Assembly (NCBI RefSeq): GCF_910592395.1
Contig: NC_088312.1
Location: 12,648,001-12,712,000, forward strand
Length of the DNA: 64,000 bases
From: Lineus longissimus
Taxonomy: Eukaryota > Nemertea > Pilidiophora > Heteronemertea > Lineidae
Direction of reading: 5' to 3'
Shown: positions 34,324 to 55,700 of the stretch, piece after piece
Numbering within the stretch: the first letter of the stretch is position 1
Layout: each line of letters opens with the position of its first letter
The notes under the pieces: generated by a model
What the model was told of the DNA's origin: nothing
The model's input: only the letters and a program-made list of their open reading frames with translations
Databases searched by the model: none
Program-made: the position numbers and the translations under genes

Positions 34324-35483
34324 CTTGAATAAATGAGCGGAAAGAGTAGTGCGCATCATTACTTACAGCTCATGTACGAAAATAAATCATCATATTATTA
34401 CGTCTATACATGTATCATTACTTATCATAACGTTCAGAAACACGGGATGGTAAATGGCCTAACTCCAATGAGTGATGAAATGAAGTTAGGAACTTCTAAT
34501 TTACCGTCGCGTGGTGCGGCTCATTATCATAATGCAACTTCGGAAACTGAGCAGCGCCACTGTTGGCACTGAGATGAACTACAATGAGAGATATGCACGT
34601 GGGTGCGTGCTGCAGCTGTCAAACTTTGAAATATGTCGTCGGAGGCGGATTTGGGGATTTTTCACTCAACCCTTTGCCGATCAACGCCTTCAATAAAGTG
34701 TGTTTGTGCTTCTAATTGCTGCTTATTTTTTAATTCGAACTTGGACAGCAAAGACTGAGGGGCAATTAAGACTGAGAGAGTCGTGCTTGGTGACTGCGCA
34801 TTGCCTCCTCCTTTCCAGTGAAACTTGATGGAGGATGGTAATACTACATGTACTTCATAGGGCAGCCTTTTGTACCATTCTTCTCAACTGCTCATGGGAC
34901 AAAACAAGAGCAGTCATGGTGATAAGCCTGTTGAGATGAGCCCTCAATTAATAGTGCATTACTAAACATCAGCTTCAAAGAGGACAAATTTAGCTTCAAG
35001 GGGACACAACAGCCAGCTCCTGTCCTTAATTGTATTTTAATCGGCCAAAAACTCCAAATAATTCCGTAAGGGTTAATTCCTCCAACCGATGTGCTTTAAC
35101 ACGTGCTTTTGAGACCACGTGCTTGATGTAAATATCAACAAACCCTCTCAATGGTCAATTGCTTCGGTAATCATCGGAGATTTCCGAACCGCTCCACGCG
35201 ACTAACCTGGAAGTTGCGCTATAATTGGTGTACCATGTTGACAGCCAGCGCCACGTAGCGGTGTCCGCAGTTACGTGGTAGCCCATTGATTTGATAAGGT
35301 TATCTCGAGCAGATAGTTTAACAGCTGTGAAGAACCGGATAACCGGCCCGGGTTTTCAGTTACATGTAATTCACTGAGATTGGAAAAATATTTATGTTGA
35401 TCTAAACGTCATCGGGGGTTCTTTGTACATTTCTAATTAAGGTGAAACTGGTCGACCGATTGTGCTGTTTCGTTTCAACAAAG

Positions 35484-44332
<8,849 letters not shown>

Positions 44333-45753
44333 TTGGACGATATACATGTGTACATTATAGTCGAATGTGATTGGTGGTAATCTATATAATAATACTGGAA
44401 GGGAGATTTCGCGGGAAATGAAATTGTAAACAAACACATGTGTGCAGTTCAAATGTAAACAAAAATTTATTTTTGGTACTTTTGGTTGCTGGACTTGGGT
44501 TTTCCCGCAGTTAGGAGCTGGGGTCAAATAGGTGGTCTATTGTTTATGGGTGCTGTTTTAGTCAGAGCTAGCCCTTGATTATGAAGGGAATTTCAAGTTA
44601 AGGTGACCATGGTCTGTTTATGTGCTCACCACAGCTTTCAATACTTGATGTATCTGAAGAGGCGCGCTGAACCTGACATGGCTTTATCAAGGAGCTGCTC
44701 ATGCTGCTGAACTTTTAGCTTGCCTGTCGACTAAGTGCCTTGCCCGAGACATTGCTACATGTAGGAGGAGCACGCATTTTAAAGTTACATTAGTGATAGA
44801 ACAATTGGTTCGAGCCATTTGGAAGCCGACATGTGAAGGCCTATCTGAGTTCTCCCCTTTCTTCTCTGTATAAAAAGGGGCATATTGCTGACTAAGGAAC
44901 GAGGCATATTGACATTGCCTCATCATCTCTATCGGACCAATTGATAAACTTTGTTATGCACTCGTACATCACGCTACAGCTAGGTCCGATTCTGTGGACA
45001 AATGGTTTGTTTAATTTGTCTCTTCGATATATCTCCTTTGATATTGCATTAGATTTTCATCGCAATTCAATCTATTCATGATCAAGATATAGCCCATTTG
45101 AACCTGCCTGCGCCACGGGTATAATGCTAGTCATGGTTAATGTCAGTACGAAATGATATGACCTTGAAGGTTCAGCAACTTCTCGAGTTCTCACTGTAAA
45201 TACAGCAATGACAACAGATGAGTTACGAATGTATTGTTGAGTTCAATGGAAATGCTGTTGTACGTGACTTGCCTTTTTTTCAAATATCCAAGTGGATTTT
45301 TGTGCAAACTCCAGAGATAACCAGGGAGATTGAAGTCGTAGAAGGCCTACCAAGATATCAAACCTGGGACAACCAGAGGCCATTCCGGGAGCACGCAGAG
45401 GTGATTGTCTAATCTTCCGAATTCTTGTCTCAAAGGTTATTAAAATTCTATATCAATTAAAAAACGAACGATTTTATTTTCGACGTAAGTAGCATAGTTG
45501 GCAAAGACTTAGTTGACACAATCCAACAAAACAAACAATACTTTTTAAAAGTTTTGATTGATGTTAATTAAGAAACCCAAAGCTGTAATAAGACCTTGCA
45601 GACATTTACCTTCGCGTATTCCCAAATAAGGGTAGGCTTCAACTGAATGTGATTAAGCTTCATTGCGCAGCAACGGCCCAAAAACGATGTAGACACAGTT
45701 ACTTTTGAGACCGTATACCACTTCACTGATGCTGGAATATTTCGCCGCCTATT
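44333..45753. other. convergent intergenic region between malic enzyme and the TLC gene
   Basis: The 3' flanks of both genes meet here. No coding gene is recognised. A 205-bp dispersed repeat lies at 44926-45130. Confidence 0.55.
44926..45130 (-). repeat. dispersed about 205-bp repeat, copy 1 (inverted relative to 59292-59500)
   Basis: Its reverse complement starts ctagcattatacccgtggcg and continues through caggttcaaatgggctata, gatgaaaatctaatgcaata and caattggtccgatagag. It matches 59292-59500 at roughly 80 percent. There are no obvious terminal repeats or frames. Confidence 0.8.
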
Positions 45754-48700
45754 TTAGCTCTGCTTCCCCATGCTGTCCGCCTCTTCTTTCTTGTCCCCAA
45801 GCAAAACTTTTCTAACCATCGTCAAAATCTGCCAGTACCACCAGATGTTCACCACATCCATCGACAACCCAGCCAAAACAAGGTGAAAGGTTGTAGAAGA
45901 ACTATACGCGCCCTGATAAACTTTGTAGTGATAAAATGGTCCGAAGCCCACTCGAAACACTGTGTAAGTGATTAGCAAAAGAACGCCATTAAGGAGGTAG
46001 AGTTTTGAGATCTTGGGGTAGGCCAGTGGATAGCGGAGGAACCACCTGAAACGACATTGAAAGGAGGGTACATACAGGTACAATTATGATTTCCTCAACA
46101 TCATTCAAAATTGAGAGCAGGATTTTCTTTCACTTAGTGACAGAAAACCATTAACGTTTGATATTGAATAACTTTTAAGACTTTTTATTTCGATTCAAAT
46201 AACAACAAATGTTCATATTTTGACCATGTGTAGCCGAGGTTTAGACTTCTATGGGCGGTTATTTCCGCATTAAATGATGTCCTAAAACGCGTCTTTATAA
46301 CTGGCGACTCGTGTGTGTGTGTGTGTAGAGCAACCCGTGCGTACAGAGCAAAACGCGCGTATCTAACTCGCGACCCCTACAAAGAACATAACGCGAATGT
46401 ATAACTACATGTACTGTCGCATAAACGTGCCGTCGGATAACTAGTGTCGGATAAGTGCTGTCGGATAACTGCTGTCGCATATAAGGTTCCTCAGCCTCCC
46501 GCATCGCGGCGCTCTTGTTTCTTGATGATTATTGTTTTTGCTCTAAGCGACATACGATTTACCAATTGGTAACTGTAATGTAGTAGGCGCACTTCAAATG
46601 GCCTTGCTTTTGCACTTAGCAGACCGTGTTAAGCGCGTTCTCGTTGAGGTGGAAATATGTATAGAACGACAGGTAAATTCAGAGGAATCTGTGATTTTCA
46701 TGGTTGAATCTTTGGCTAGAGACTGTGCTGAAATATGCATTGGGGATCCACTTAGAGCTCGATTTATTTTGCCTCTCCCAAGGATGAGGAGACTCCTTAT
46801 CCAGTGTGGAATTTGGATTGAGTGAAGATTATTGGTTGGAGGCCTCGGTTGGGCAAAATAAATTGAAATGTTATCCAATCAAATGGAAAACTTACCCAAG
46901 AGATATTCAATCTGTTCTTTGACTCCGGGAAGATGTAGTTTTGGCCTACCCCGGCTGCGGTTGCCATTGCCATTGGCATTATCTGGCAAGACTGGCGCTG
47001 GACGTGGTCGTGGAATGCTCACAGTGTTCTCAAAATGCTCTCGCAGCAAATTTAATGTCTGTACCAGAAGAGTTGGAATGGACTCTAGATTGACATCCCC
47101 AATGCATATTTCAGCATAGTCTCTAGCCAAAGATTCAACCATGAAAATCACAGATTCCTCTAAATTTACCTGTTGTTCTATACATATTTCCACCTCAACG
47201 AGAACGCGCTTAACACGGTCTGCTAAGTGCAAAAGCAAGGCCATTTGAAGTGCGCCTACTACATTACAGTTACCAATTGGTAAATCGTATGTCGCTTAGA
47301 GCAAAAACAATAATCATTAAGACACAAGAGCGCCGCGATGCGGGAGGCTGAGGAACTTTTATGCGACAGCAGTTATCCGACAGCACTTATCCGACACTAG
47401 TTATCCGACACTAGTTATCCGACGGCACGTTTATGCAACAGTAGTTATACATTCGCGTTATGTTCTTTGTAGGGGTCGCGAGTTAGATACGCGCGTTTTG
47501 CTCTGTACGCACGGGTTGCTCTACACACACACACGAGTCGCCAGTTATAAAGACGCGTTTTAGGACATCATTTAATGCGGAAATAACCGCCCATAGACTT
47601 CGTCTATAGTTTGTATACCTAAATACATGCAACTGTTGTTGTGAAATATGCATTTAAATTTTGCGACACTTTAGCATTCGGCAAGAATAAACAAGGCGTA
47701 CAGTTAGTAAACAGTCAAGCTCTCATAACACCTTCCTCCCCCCAAAAAAATCTTAACACGAATAAAAAACTATGCCCTTCTTGGATTCAGCCAATAGCAT
47801 TTATCAGGAAAAAGCACTTGGCCAATCGTTTCCTGCTTTGGCTTAACCAACTGACGTCGAAATTAACATACCTTATGTTAACAAACGGCACCGCGTATTC
47901 TGCACATATGCGGAGGTAAAAGAAGTAATCGAGAGTGTCATAGACGAGCTGAAAGAAAAGGGTTTCAGAACGTTATCAAATTGATTAACAACAAAAATAT
48001 ATAAGCAAGTCGAAAAATGACCCCCCCCCAAATTCAGAGATTTTGCAACATTATGTAGTTCATGGGTGTCGCCCATAATTGTTAGATTTACTAACCACCA
48101 GATTACACCACCAACACACATTACCAAATATGGGCATTGGTAAATCTGTTTTAGAAAAGTCATACTATCTCGCTCGCCTATACATTTTGTTAACAATTAT
48201 CCGGTAATGGAAAAGGTTTCCGTAAACTTATATCATAACAGCGATCAATAGCAAGATGACTGCTGCACAGATGGAAGGGCAGTGAGACTAATTTCATCGA
48301 AGGACCTGGGGTCCATGGCCTGATTAAAACAAAATTGTATGTAACAATACAGGCCGTCCTCGTGAATATCGGTATCGGGTGCCATTTTGAAGAGGCCTCT
48401 TGGGGTGCCATAATATGGCATGTATTATCACTGGCACATGTCGTCACAGTCATTGGCTAAAGATCTGTAAGCCAGACCAGCTGGTATTTCTAAAGTTTTG
48501 TCAGTCAATGTTCCAGGGCGGTATGAGAAGCGGCGCTTTGCAGATTATATTGTGCATGACAAATCACAATAAAGGCGGGACCAGGGCCTACTTTGTCCTG
48601 GTACCCTTTTGTTGACCTCCGAAATGTATGGTCCTACTTTTATAGTACAGAAAGGATAAGCTACCGGCATTCACGAGGACATCCCGTACTTTGTGCCAAA

Positions 48701-51700
48701 GTATGGATGTATGAATATTTGGCGCCCTCTCCACACAGAAACCATGTCATCATCTCCCGTCCTGCTTTGAACTGGAAAAAATCTTTGCGACTGTTTTAGG
48801 CATGATTTGATGTTCCGTTACATTCCGTTCTTTCTTTTCCATTCCGTTCCGTCAATTCAAGCAGGCCTAGGTTGTTAAATACATGCCAAAGCTAATCTCT
48901 AAGCAGTTACTTCATATTATACACTATATCATAAATGTCAGTCCGGCATTATCTCCCGCCACTGCTCCCTCAAATTGGAAAAAACTTTGGCGATGATTAT
49001 GCAAGAGTTTATCAAGTTCGATGAGGATCATGTATATTCCGTACATTCCATCAACTTGATGAAGCCAGGCTCGAATAATTCGATTCCTCCACTGGATGGT
49101 GGGAAAATTTCTGAATTGTGCTCTCCAGTAGAGTGTTGCAGCGAGTTGCGAAAGGCGACTGAGCGTTGCTGCACAGTTCGAGGCTATCATTTTTGAGCTC
49201 GATGCTCAATGCCTACGCTGTCTTTCCGCTGGGGAATAACCTCAAACGGCGAAGTAATGTAATATGACATACGCCTACATATTGTAGTGCATGTGAGTCT
49301 AACTCACCAGACAACAGTAACATTCTACGAGGATTGCAATGTGATGAAACACGTAGGGTATCTCATCAAGAAGGGTGCCCCTCACGGTCATGTGGCGCAA
49401 ATCTGCAGGGAACGTAAAAGAACAATTATTTGAAATATCAAAAAATATATGTCAAACGCAACAAGGAGAGCCTACTTAACATACCTAAAATACGTATAAA
49501 CAATTAGATTTTTTCCTTGCTAGATCATCATCATTAGCAAACATCATCATCTTTTTCATTACCGGCGTCGTAACCCGATTGCAAAGTTGATATTTTTGCC
49601 GGAGATATGGATTCAACTACAGGCTACTGTCTTTTTGGAAGTGTAGAATATTTTACTTGCCCTAGCATAGAGACTGAGGTGATAATTAAGTCATTGGGCA
49701 AACTTTCTTTCACGAGCTTTCGGTATTTTATTCAACTTGTGCCACAAACATGACAAAGGTTCAAGTTATTAACCTTTTAAATTGAGTGTTTATCAAGTTT
49801 TAAATTATCAACCTTTTAAATTGCGGGTGTTGTAATGACCACCCGATATATTGGGTGGAAAAACATCATCAACTATAAATACTCAAAAATGAGCTTTCTA
49901 CTAAAATTTTAAGAGTTGAAACAAAATTTGAAAACGGTAAACAACTTTCCGAAGAAAAAACCCAGTCTTCTTAAATTGCGTAGGGAATGAACAATCGCTT
50001 TGTCATTTTGGAAATGTCGGAATTTTTATAACTTTTATAGACATGTGATTGATGAGGGCTGGCCCTTAAACATCCTTGCAAACATTCTACAAACCTGCGA
50101 TTTCGTAGCCAATCAAGGTGCAGTAGACAAGTTTCATGATAGGTGATCCAACCCTGGAAAGCAATCCAACACAAATGGTCATTCGATGTCTTTCGAGATG
50201 TGCAATTTAGATAGCCAATGGTTTGGCGACACCAATCAAGGTGCAGTAGACAAGTTTCATGATAGGTGATCCAACCCTGGAAAGCAATCCAACACAAATG
50301 GTCATTCGATGTCTTTCGAGATGTGCAATTTAGATAGCCAATGGTTTGGCGACACCAAGTTATCCAATGGTCATGTTCATTCCGATCTTACTATTTATAG
50401 ATTTTATTGTAATCAATCTACCGGTCTTAAATTAACCGACGATCTAATTAATCGGTTAAATTAGAGTACGTTTGTGTTCATACTAAACAATGATATAGAT
50501 GGAACCATCAAAAACCGCACACGAGGGACCTTGTTATAACTGCAACGTCATTGTCGCTGTGATGGGCGATAAAAGGAGCACGTGTCTTCGGCAAGATGGT
50601 CACCACTTGGTTTTTTAATTCTTGATAACCTAACAAGCATCTGCGATGCAGGGCCCTCGTTTACTAGCTACTCTCTGCGACGAAAATCGCTTGTCTTCGG
50701 TGTATAGTGCACTTTAACAGCCGATCGACCTTGCCGCTGCTTTATTTCTTACCTGAAGCTCGTAAAGAAATCATCCGGTTCAAGTAACGTGACGAGGGTG
50801 GCACACGTACATAAAAAGAGGGCATGGATGGTTGAGCACAACCTGTGGAACGAGGTAAGCAAAAACATGACACACTGATCGATAAAGATACATCATGTAC
50901 GTCTATGTAAGGCTGAAGTTACATAGACCTCACGTTTCATCGACTCACGACTCATTTGTCACTTGTCGTTCGTGACCAGATGAATGGACATTGGAAAACC
51001 TATTGACCTGTTCTCATTGAAGTGAATTTTGTAAGTTTTGCCCGCATTCGTCGTCTGACGTCATTTCATGTCATTTCACGAGTGAGGCGATGAATGGACA
51101 TGTTAATTCTTTGTGAAATGAGCTGGCAAAGAAAGTGGACGTCCATGTGCATTTGTAGTGATATCGCCTTCGAGTATAGCTACTTTTCGGCATTTTCATT
51201 CGTTTACACATTAATACAATAGCTAATTTCGATTGGAAATGAGAAACAATAACAAAAACGCAGCACTTTTATGTACCACATTGTTCTCGTCCGTCGCCTC
51301 CGCTTTCGTTTTCTATTCTCCATCAGGAGCAGCATGGCTGCCATCTCTTTTTCTTCTGAGTCCATGTGCGTCGCCGAGAAAATCCAAGTGACAAATGAAC
51401 GAGCGAAAAGTGATCTGTATGTAAACCGCCGCGGTCACTCGTGACAAATGAGGAGTGACACGTGAAAATGAGCCGTGAGTCGATGAAAAATGTGGCGTGA
51501 GTAGCTCATTCCTATGTAACATCAGCCTTAAAGTTAAATTGAATTCGATTCAAATCACTGAGTGTAGAAATGGTAATGTTGACAATAGCAAAAGCATAGA
51601 CTCTCCACTAAGACTCCTGCGTACACCGGAACTGGATTTATTGATAACATCGCTCCGTGACTGCCTAAGGCGTATAGGCCTACTGTCAAAAATGAAGCCT

Positions 51701-52749
51701 CCACCCTCACAAATCGATCCCGACGGCAAATGCTAAACCCGTTCTCATGATAGGTCGTTTTCGCAAAGCCGCCCCCAAAACGGCAACGAGCACGCCACTC
51801 CCATTGTTCGACATATATGTAGTTACAATGAGATAGCCCTTCACGTTGACATTTGGGGGATTTGCGAAAACTCCCTATTTCCGATCCTGGGAATGGGAAC
51901 GAGAATAACTTTACAAGTCCTGCTCTGCAATGCAAATCAAGCCCTATAGAATTGTATGTGCTCTCGTCGGCACACAAGGTCGCGCGTTGCCATGTAAATA
52001 GTGCGCCAGCCGTTGCATCCAGCATGACCAGGTCAGCATTGCTTGACAAGGAATCCTTTACGATTTTTTCTTTGTTCATCAAATCTTAAAAATCAATCTC
52101 AATGTGGGTGTGGGCGAGGCTCCAGGCGAAACTTTCTAATCGCAGCGCTGCGCTACCATGCATTAAAATGAGGGCGAGCGTGAACCAAAGTGGATCCAGA
52201 GTTTTAATACGATAGGTGATGAAACTTGACCGTCTTGACTCTCGAAGCGTGAAAGTTCAGCGACTTCCCGAGAGTGCATGCATGTATGAATTTCACAAAC
52301 TATTCTATACCGAGCTACTTACTCTCACGTTACTCCTCATGTACATATCTATTGTACTCCAAATCGGATCACAAATACCCATTAAAAGCGCACATTTATC
52401 CCGAACCACCAAAGAATGCGCATCGATGTTCCAAAATGGTGAAAAGCAACATCTGACGTGAACACAGCATAGAATTACAGACAGAGAGCGTGCATTGTCC
52501 ATTTTGGAACATCGATGCGTATGCCTCTTTATAACAGTCGCCTCCCACCTTTATACCGTGTAGTTTATAGTCATTATCAAAAAACACTTACTTGGCATCC
52601 CAGGCTAATCTCATTCGTCGTGATTGTGTTGCATATTTCGGCCATATGCGCGAAGAAAAGAAGGGACCCACGAAGTCATGTATGGCTATGGTTGTGAAGA
52701 ATGCCAGAATGGTCGCGAGGGGCCAGGGGAAGATTGAGGCGTCCATCAT
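45754..52749 (-). CDS. TLCD4: TLC domain protein, TLCD4/TMEM56-like
   Basis: Six exons on the minus strand, all phase-consistent: 52592-52749, 50753-50842, 50095-50153, 49308-49402, 47872-47948 and 45754-46045, for 256 residues. The ATG at 52749 (MMDAS) opens the first hydrophobic helix. An acceptor at 52771 implies an upstream non-coding exon. TLC (Tram-Lag1-CLN8) proteins are multi-pass membrane proteins. Those with known roles act in membrane lipid composition or ceramide synthesis, while TLCD4 itself is poorly characterised. Diagnostic segments: CSTIHALF (start of the TLC domain), VGSPIMKLVYCTLIGYEIAD, the paired histidines His122-His123 in YVFHHIAIL, AVPFVNIRWFL, and the last two helices ending VVNIWWYWQILTMVRKVL. 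A charged cytosolic tail (GDKKEEADSMGKQS) follows. The 59-bp exon is partly duplicated in tandem upstream (see 50109-50354). A 1.35-kb fold-back element sits in the last intron. No ceramide-synthase Lag motif (HxxxDD) is seen. Confidence 0.88.
46598..46825 (+). pseudogene. truncated copy of the captured exon (left arm)
   Basis: A 75-codon frame starting MALLLHLADRVKRVLVEVE. It is identical to the minus-strand frame at 46879-47244 for about 50 residues apart from a few substitutions (ERQVNS for EQQVNL, CAE for YAE), then diverges at IGDPLRARF where the inverted arm ends. It is probably a non-functional by-product of the inversion. Confidence 0.55.
46879..47244 (-). CDS. captured exon, possible integrase-core-type protein N-terminus
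   Basis: A 121-codon frame starting MALLLHLADRVKRVLVEVE. The spliced part would be about 116 residues: RSRGRPKLHLPGVKEQIEYLL ends at a strong donor (ggtaagt; plus-strand 46890-46895). A GRPx(n)EQ...LL ending recalls the start of the helix-turn-helix region in orphan integrase-core proteins that are common in fish and marine invertebrates; this is from memory. The next exon is not present in the element. It reads as a first exon with its donor, trapped inside a non-autonomous element. Confidence 0.45.
   Translation of the reverse strand: MALLLHLADRVKRVLVEVEICIEQQVNLEESVIFMVESLARDYAEICIGDVNLESIPTLLVQTLNLLREHFENTVSIPRPRPAPVLPDNANGNGNRSRGRPKLHLPGVKEQIEYLLGKFSI
50109..50354 (-). repeat. 123-bp tandem duplication containing most of a TLC exon
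   Basis: Bases 50109-50231 and 50232-50354 are near-identical. The exon 50095-50153 begins in the first copy. The second copy (50232-50276 for the exon part) keeps the acceptor and the first 45 bases but lacks the last 14 coding bases and the donor. The working exon is the 50095-50153 one, because only it joins in phase to both neighbours. Confidence 0.85.
50910..51528. mobile_element. 619-bp MITE, aggctgaagttacatag ends
   Basis: The left end aggctgaagttacatag and right end ctatgtaacatcagcct are inverted. Homology continues inward through tttcatcgactcacg and atttgtcac with small indels. TA is on both sides. It lies in intron 1 of the TLC gene, 68 bp upstream of exon 50753-50842 in plus coordinates. 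Confidence 0.8.
51751..51876. mobile_element. 126-bp MITE, ggttttcgcaaa family
   Basis: It begins taggtcgttttcgcaaagcc and ends ggggatttgcgaaaactccc followed by ta. The arms pair through cccccaaaacggcaac/gttgacatttgggg. It is related to 26451-26543. Confidence 0.65.
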
Positions 52750-52770
52750 ACTGCGAGGGTATGGTCTTGA

Positions 52771-55700
52771 CTGAAATTGGGAAATATTTATTTTCCAGTG
52801 CGTGTTATAGATGTGCCGATAAGAATCATCTTGAAAAATGATTTGATGACACAAGGTATACATAGCAGTTATGGTCCGTCGCACTTGTCAGAAACGCGTA
52901 CATGTACATGTTCCTGACCACACGAATTTTTAGAAATATTTGCCTAGCCCAGCCATACGAGAACATCAAATTACAGATTACAGATCATTCCTGATGAGTA
53001 GCAGTTTTTGAATATCCCACTGGAATGGTGGTGTTCTTCCCTAATGGTGACAGATTAAACTACATCGATTTGAAAACATTTTAAAATGTAACATCTGCAT
53101 GACCCCCCCCCCCCCCCTTCAACAGACTGAGGATGTGATTCTTGCACGATGGCTTGAGAACAGATCGAGACTTTATCTGCCTAAACGATTGTCACCTACA
53201 TGTACATGAATAATAAATTTGATCTGCAACCCTTCATGTGCATGTAAGTAAATTATGGACTATACCGATTGAGTTGCTTGGGCTTTAGATTGAATCGCAG
53301 ACAGTATCAAGGACTCAGTTTCAACTTATTAAGCATCCACAGTGACAGACAATAACATGAGACAGTGTGTACTTTAAGTATGTCATGCAATCAGTTTTCG
53401 ATATCCTACAATTTGCGACAAAGAATACGAAAATTTATGGGACTGAACAAAAAAGCATATGTCACCTACCGTGTACTGTCGGCCGGAACATAGACTTTAA
53501 GCGCAGTCGGAGCATCGATCAGCACGTGAGGCCAGTGCAGCGTTAATTGTGAATGGAAGTGCAGATGCAACGCATATGATTTTGTCGCAAAATCATTCTG
53601 CATGCACGTTCTGTCTGTTCGATGTAATAAAATTGGCCGTCTGTAATTTCCGGAAAGCTGGAAATCTGGAATATCCCGAGACATTGAACATAACAATTTT
53701 GATAGGCATTTGTCGAAATTCTTCGTGTTTTATGTGGTGGAATAAGGCTTATTGTAATTCAATTTTATTTAAGCACGTGGCCGCATATTCAAAACCTACC
53801 AGTCAATATTGATGACAATCGAAAACTGTGCTTGAGGTGAGCTGCTATAAAGTTTTTATTTCATACCAAAAATCAAAGTTCACAATCCGATTCCAGAAAG
53901 TAGAAGAGAATCGGAATACAATCGGGCCAGCCACAAACAACTAGCAATCTCATGCTTTTTGTCTCGAAGTGATTTTGTAAAAATTGTTTTCCCTGAGTTT
54001 CTTCAAGTCGAAATATGTAATTCTTCAAGTGTGTGTTGAGTACTGATGCAAGACAGAGGGTCTGACTTTTGGCGTAAGGAATGGAATAGATACATGCTCT
54101 ACTTGCAGCCCAAAATGACCTCTGACACGAAATCGTTTAAGACTCAAACCGGACGAACTAACCCCAAGTTGTCATGTGACGTCGGTTTCCATACGAACTA
54201 AAACTGGTGCTTCTGAAATCGCTTCAGGTTCCGTTGACGAAACCTATACCATTTATGAAAACCTAGAGGATTCCCGGCACTTTCCGGTACTTTCAGGTCT
54301 TCCAGCTTTCCGGAAACTACAGATTACCAACAATATCTACGGATGTACATGTATTGCACCTGTGTGATATGGCGTTCAACCATTTATGGTATCAGCCCAG
54401 TCCGGGTGTTGCCTCGTGTATATGACGCCAAGTGTAAACGGAAGCATAGGCTCAGGCTGTCACTGTCTCATCCTGAGGTGTATAATACATTGTTTGTCGG
54501 CGGCCAGACCGGCTGTGACCATTGTTTGTAATATGACAATAAAATCGACCGCCAGCTGTCTCTCCATGTTGGCATAATTATACATGTACTAGTATTATAT
54601 ATATCGGGCCATTCAGAAAAAAGATCCACCCGTCTTGAAAGTTGTAAATCTGGGAAGTGGAGGCACAAAAAGTGTCCAAGTTTGTAAACATGTTGGATAG
54701 AGTTTTGCATACACCTTGTGCAAATATCAGGTCGGTGGGCCACGTCGAAATAGAGGATCATTAAGTGGATTAAACTGTTTAACGAACTACGCCAAAACTA
54801 TAGTGTCATTAAAGACGTTCGCAGCACAGACATTAGTGCAGAACCAATTACACAGAACAGTCCTTGTCGCATGGTGTCACGAACTCATTTCAAAATCATA
54901 CATGGTGTATCAAAACATGGCAAATTGAAGGGCCAAATCGAATTGAATAAAATTTCGGTGAATTAAAGGCAGTAAAAATGTAAACAAGAACACACTACAA
55001 GAGGGTTTTGCGTTTTTATTTATTCATTGAAGATTTTTAATGAGATCGGAAATTTAATCACAAAAAATTAATTCGTAGGCCTATGCTCAGAAAGATGGAA
55101 AACCGTGTTTATCATCTCTTAGTATGGAGTTTAAGAAGCAATTGCTACATGTAGCAAACTGGAGGTACGTAGTGGCCGTCTCAACAAACATTGGTAAGTT
55201 GAAGCAAAAATGTGAACGGACACCAAACAGCAAGCAATATGTTTGGGACAAGGTGTTTGGTGAGACAAAAAATACCTCCAATGAGATATCTATTTCCATA
55301 ACAAAGCACCTCAAATTTGATACATGCGAGGAAGAATCTACCGAAAATCTGCTTTTGGCACATTTCACACCACCCAAAGAGGTTTTGGTTGTCTCGCCAA
55401 CCTCTGTGGTCGAAACGAGGCTTAGAAATAAAACATTGTAACCACGCTGCTTTGAATTTCCATCTGAATTTTAATTTGTCAATCGGTTTACGACATAAGC
55501 TATGATGTAACAGTTGGATGGGCCGTATCTATCCGCGGCAATTAAGAAAAGTAGATGACTGCTTGTCGAGCTGTTGGGAAGTATTTTCCCTGTGGAACAT
55601 TCTATTACAAACTAAACAGGGATACACAAGGTTGCCAAAAAGTTTTTGCGATCATTTGGACAAAGACTGATAAGTTTCACCCAAAGATGATGTTTTAATG

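Larger units (their letters stand above)
31617..35483. other. intergenic region between acyltransferase and malic enzyme
   Basis: No gene is recognised apart from a captured coding fragment within the TTAA-ended element 32508-33229. Degenerate direct repeats lie at 34001-34323. Short overlapping frames at 33480-33910 on both strands have no recognisable domain. The malic enzyme promoter and 5' UTR should lie at the right end. Confidence 0.5.
46249..47596. mobile_element. 1,348-bp fold-back element with 500-bp arms carrying a captured exon
   Basis: The left arm (46249-46747) and right arm (47095-47596) are inverted repeats of about 500 bp at roughly 97 percent identity. They start ctatgggcggttatttccgc and contain atccgacagcac-type short repeats and a (gt)n tract. 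The flanks share ACTT (46245-46248 and 47597-47600), a possible target duplication. Both arms contain the same coding start, so the element carries converging open frames. It lies in the last intron of the TLC gene. Confidence 0.9.

Noticed and set aside
49971-50297. 108-codon minus-strand frame with an internally repeated GWITYHETCLLHLDW
   Set aside because: The repetition comes from the 123-bp DNA duplication. The frame is shifted relative to the true TLC exon, which reads VGSPIMKLVYCTLIGYEIA.
51555-52082. 175-codon minus-strand frame inside the TLC gene's first intron
   Set aside because: It runs across the MITE at 51751-51876, has no recognised domain and no phase-consistent splice sites with the TLC exons.
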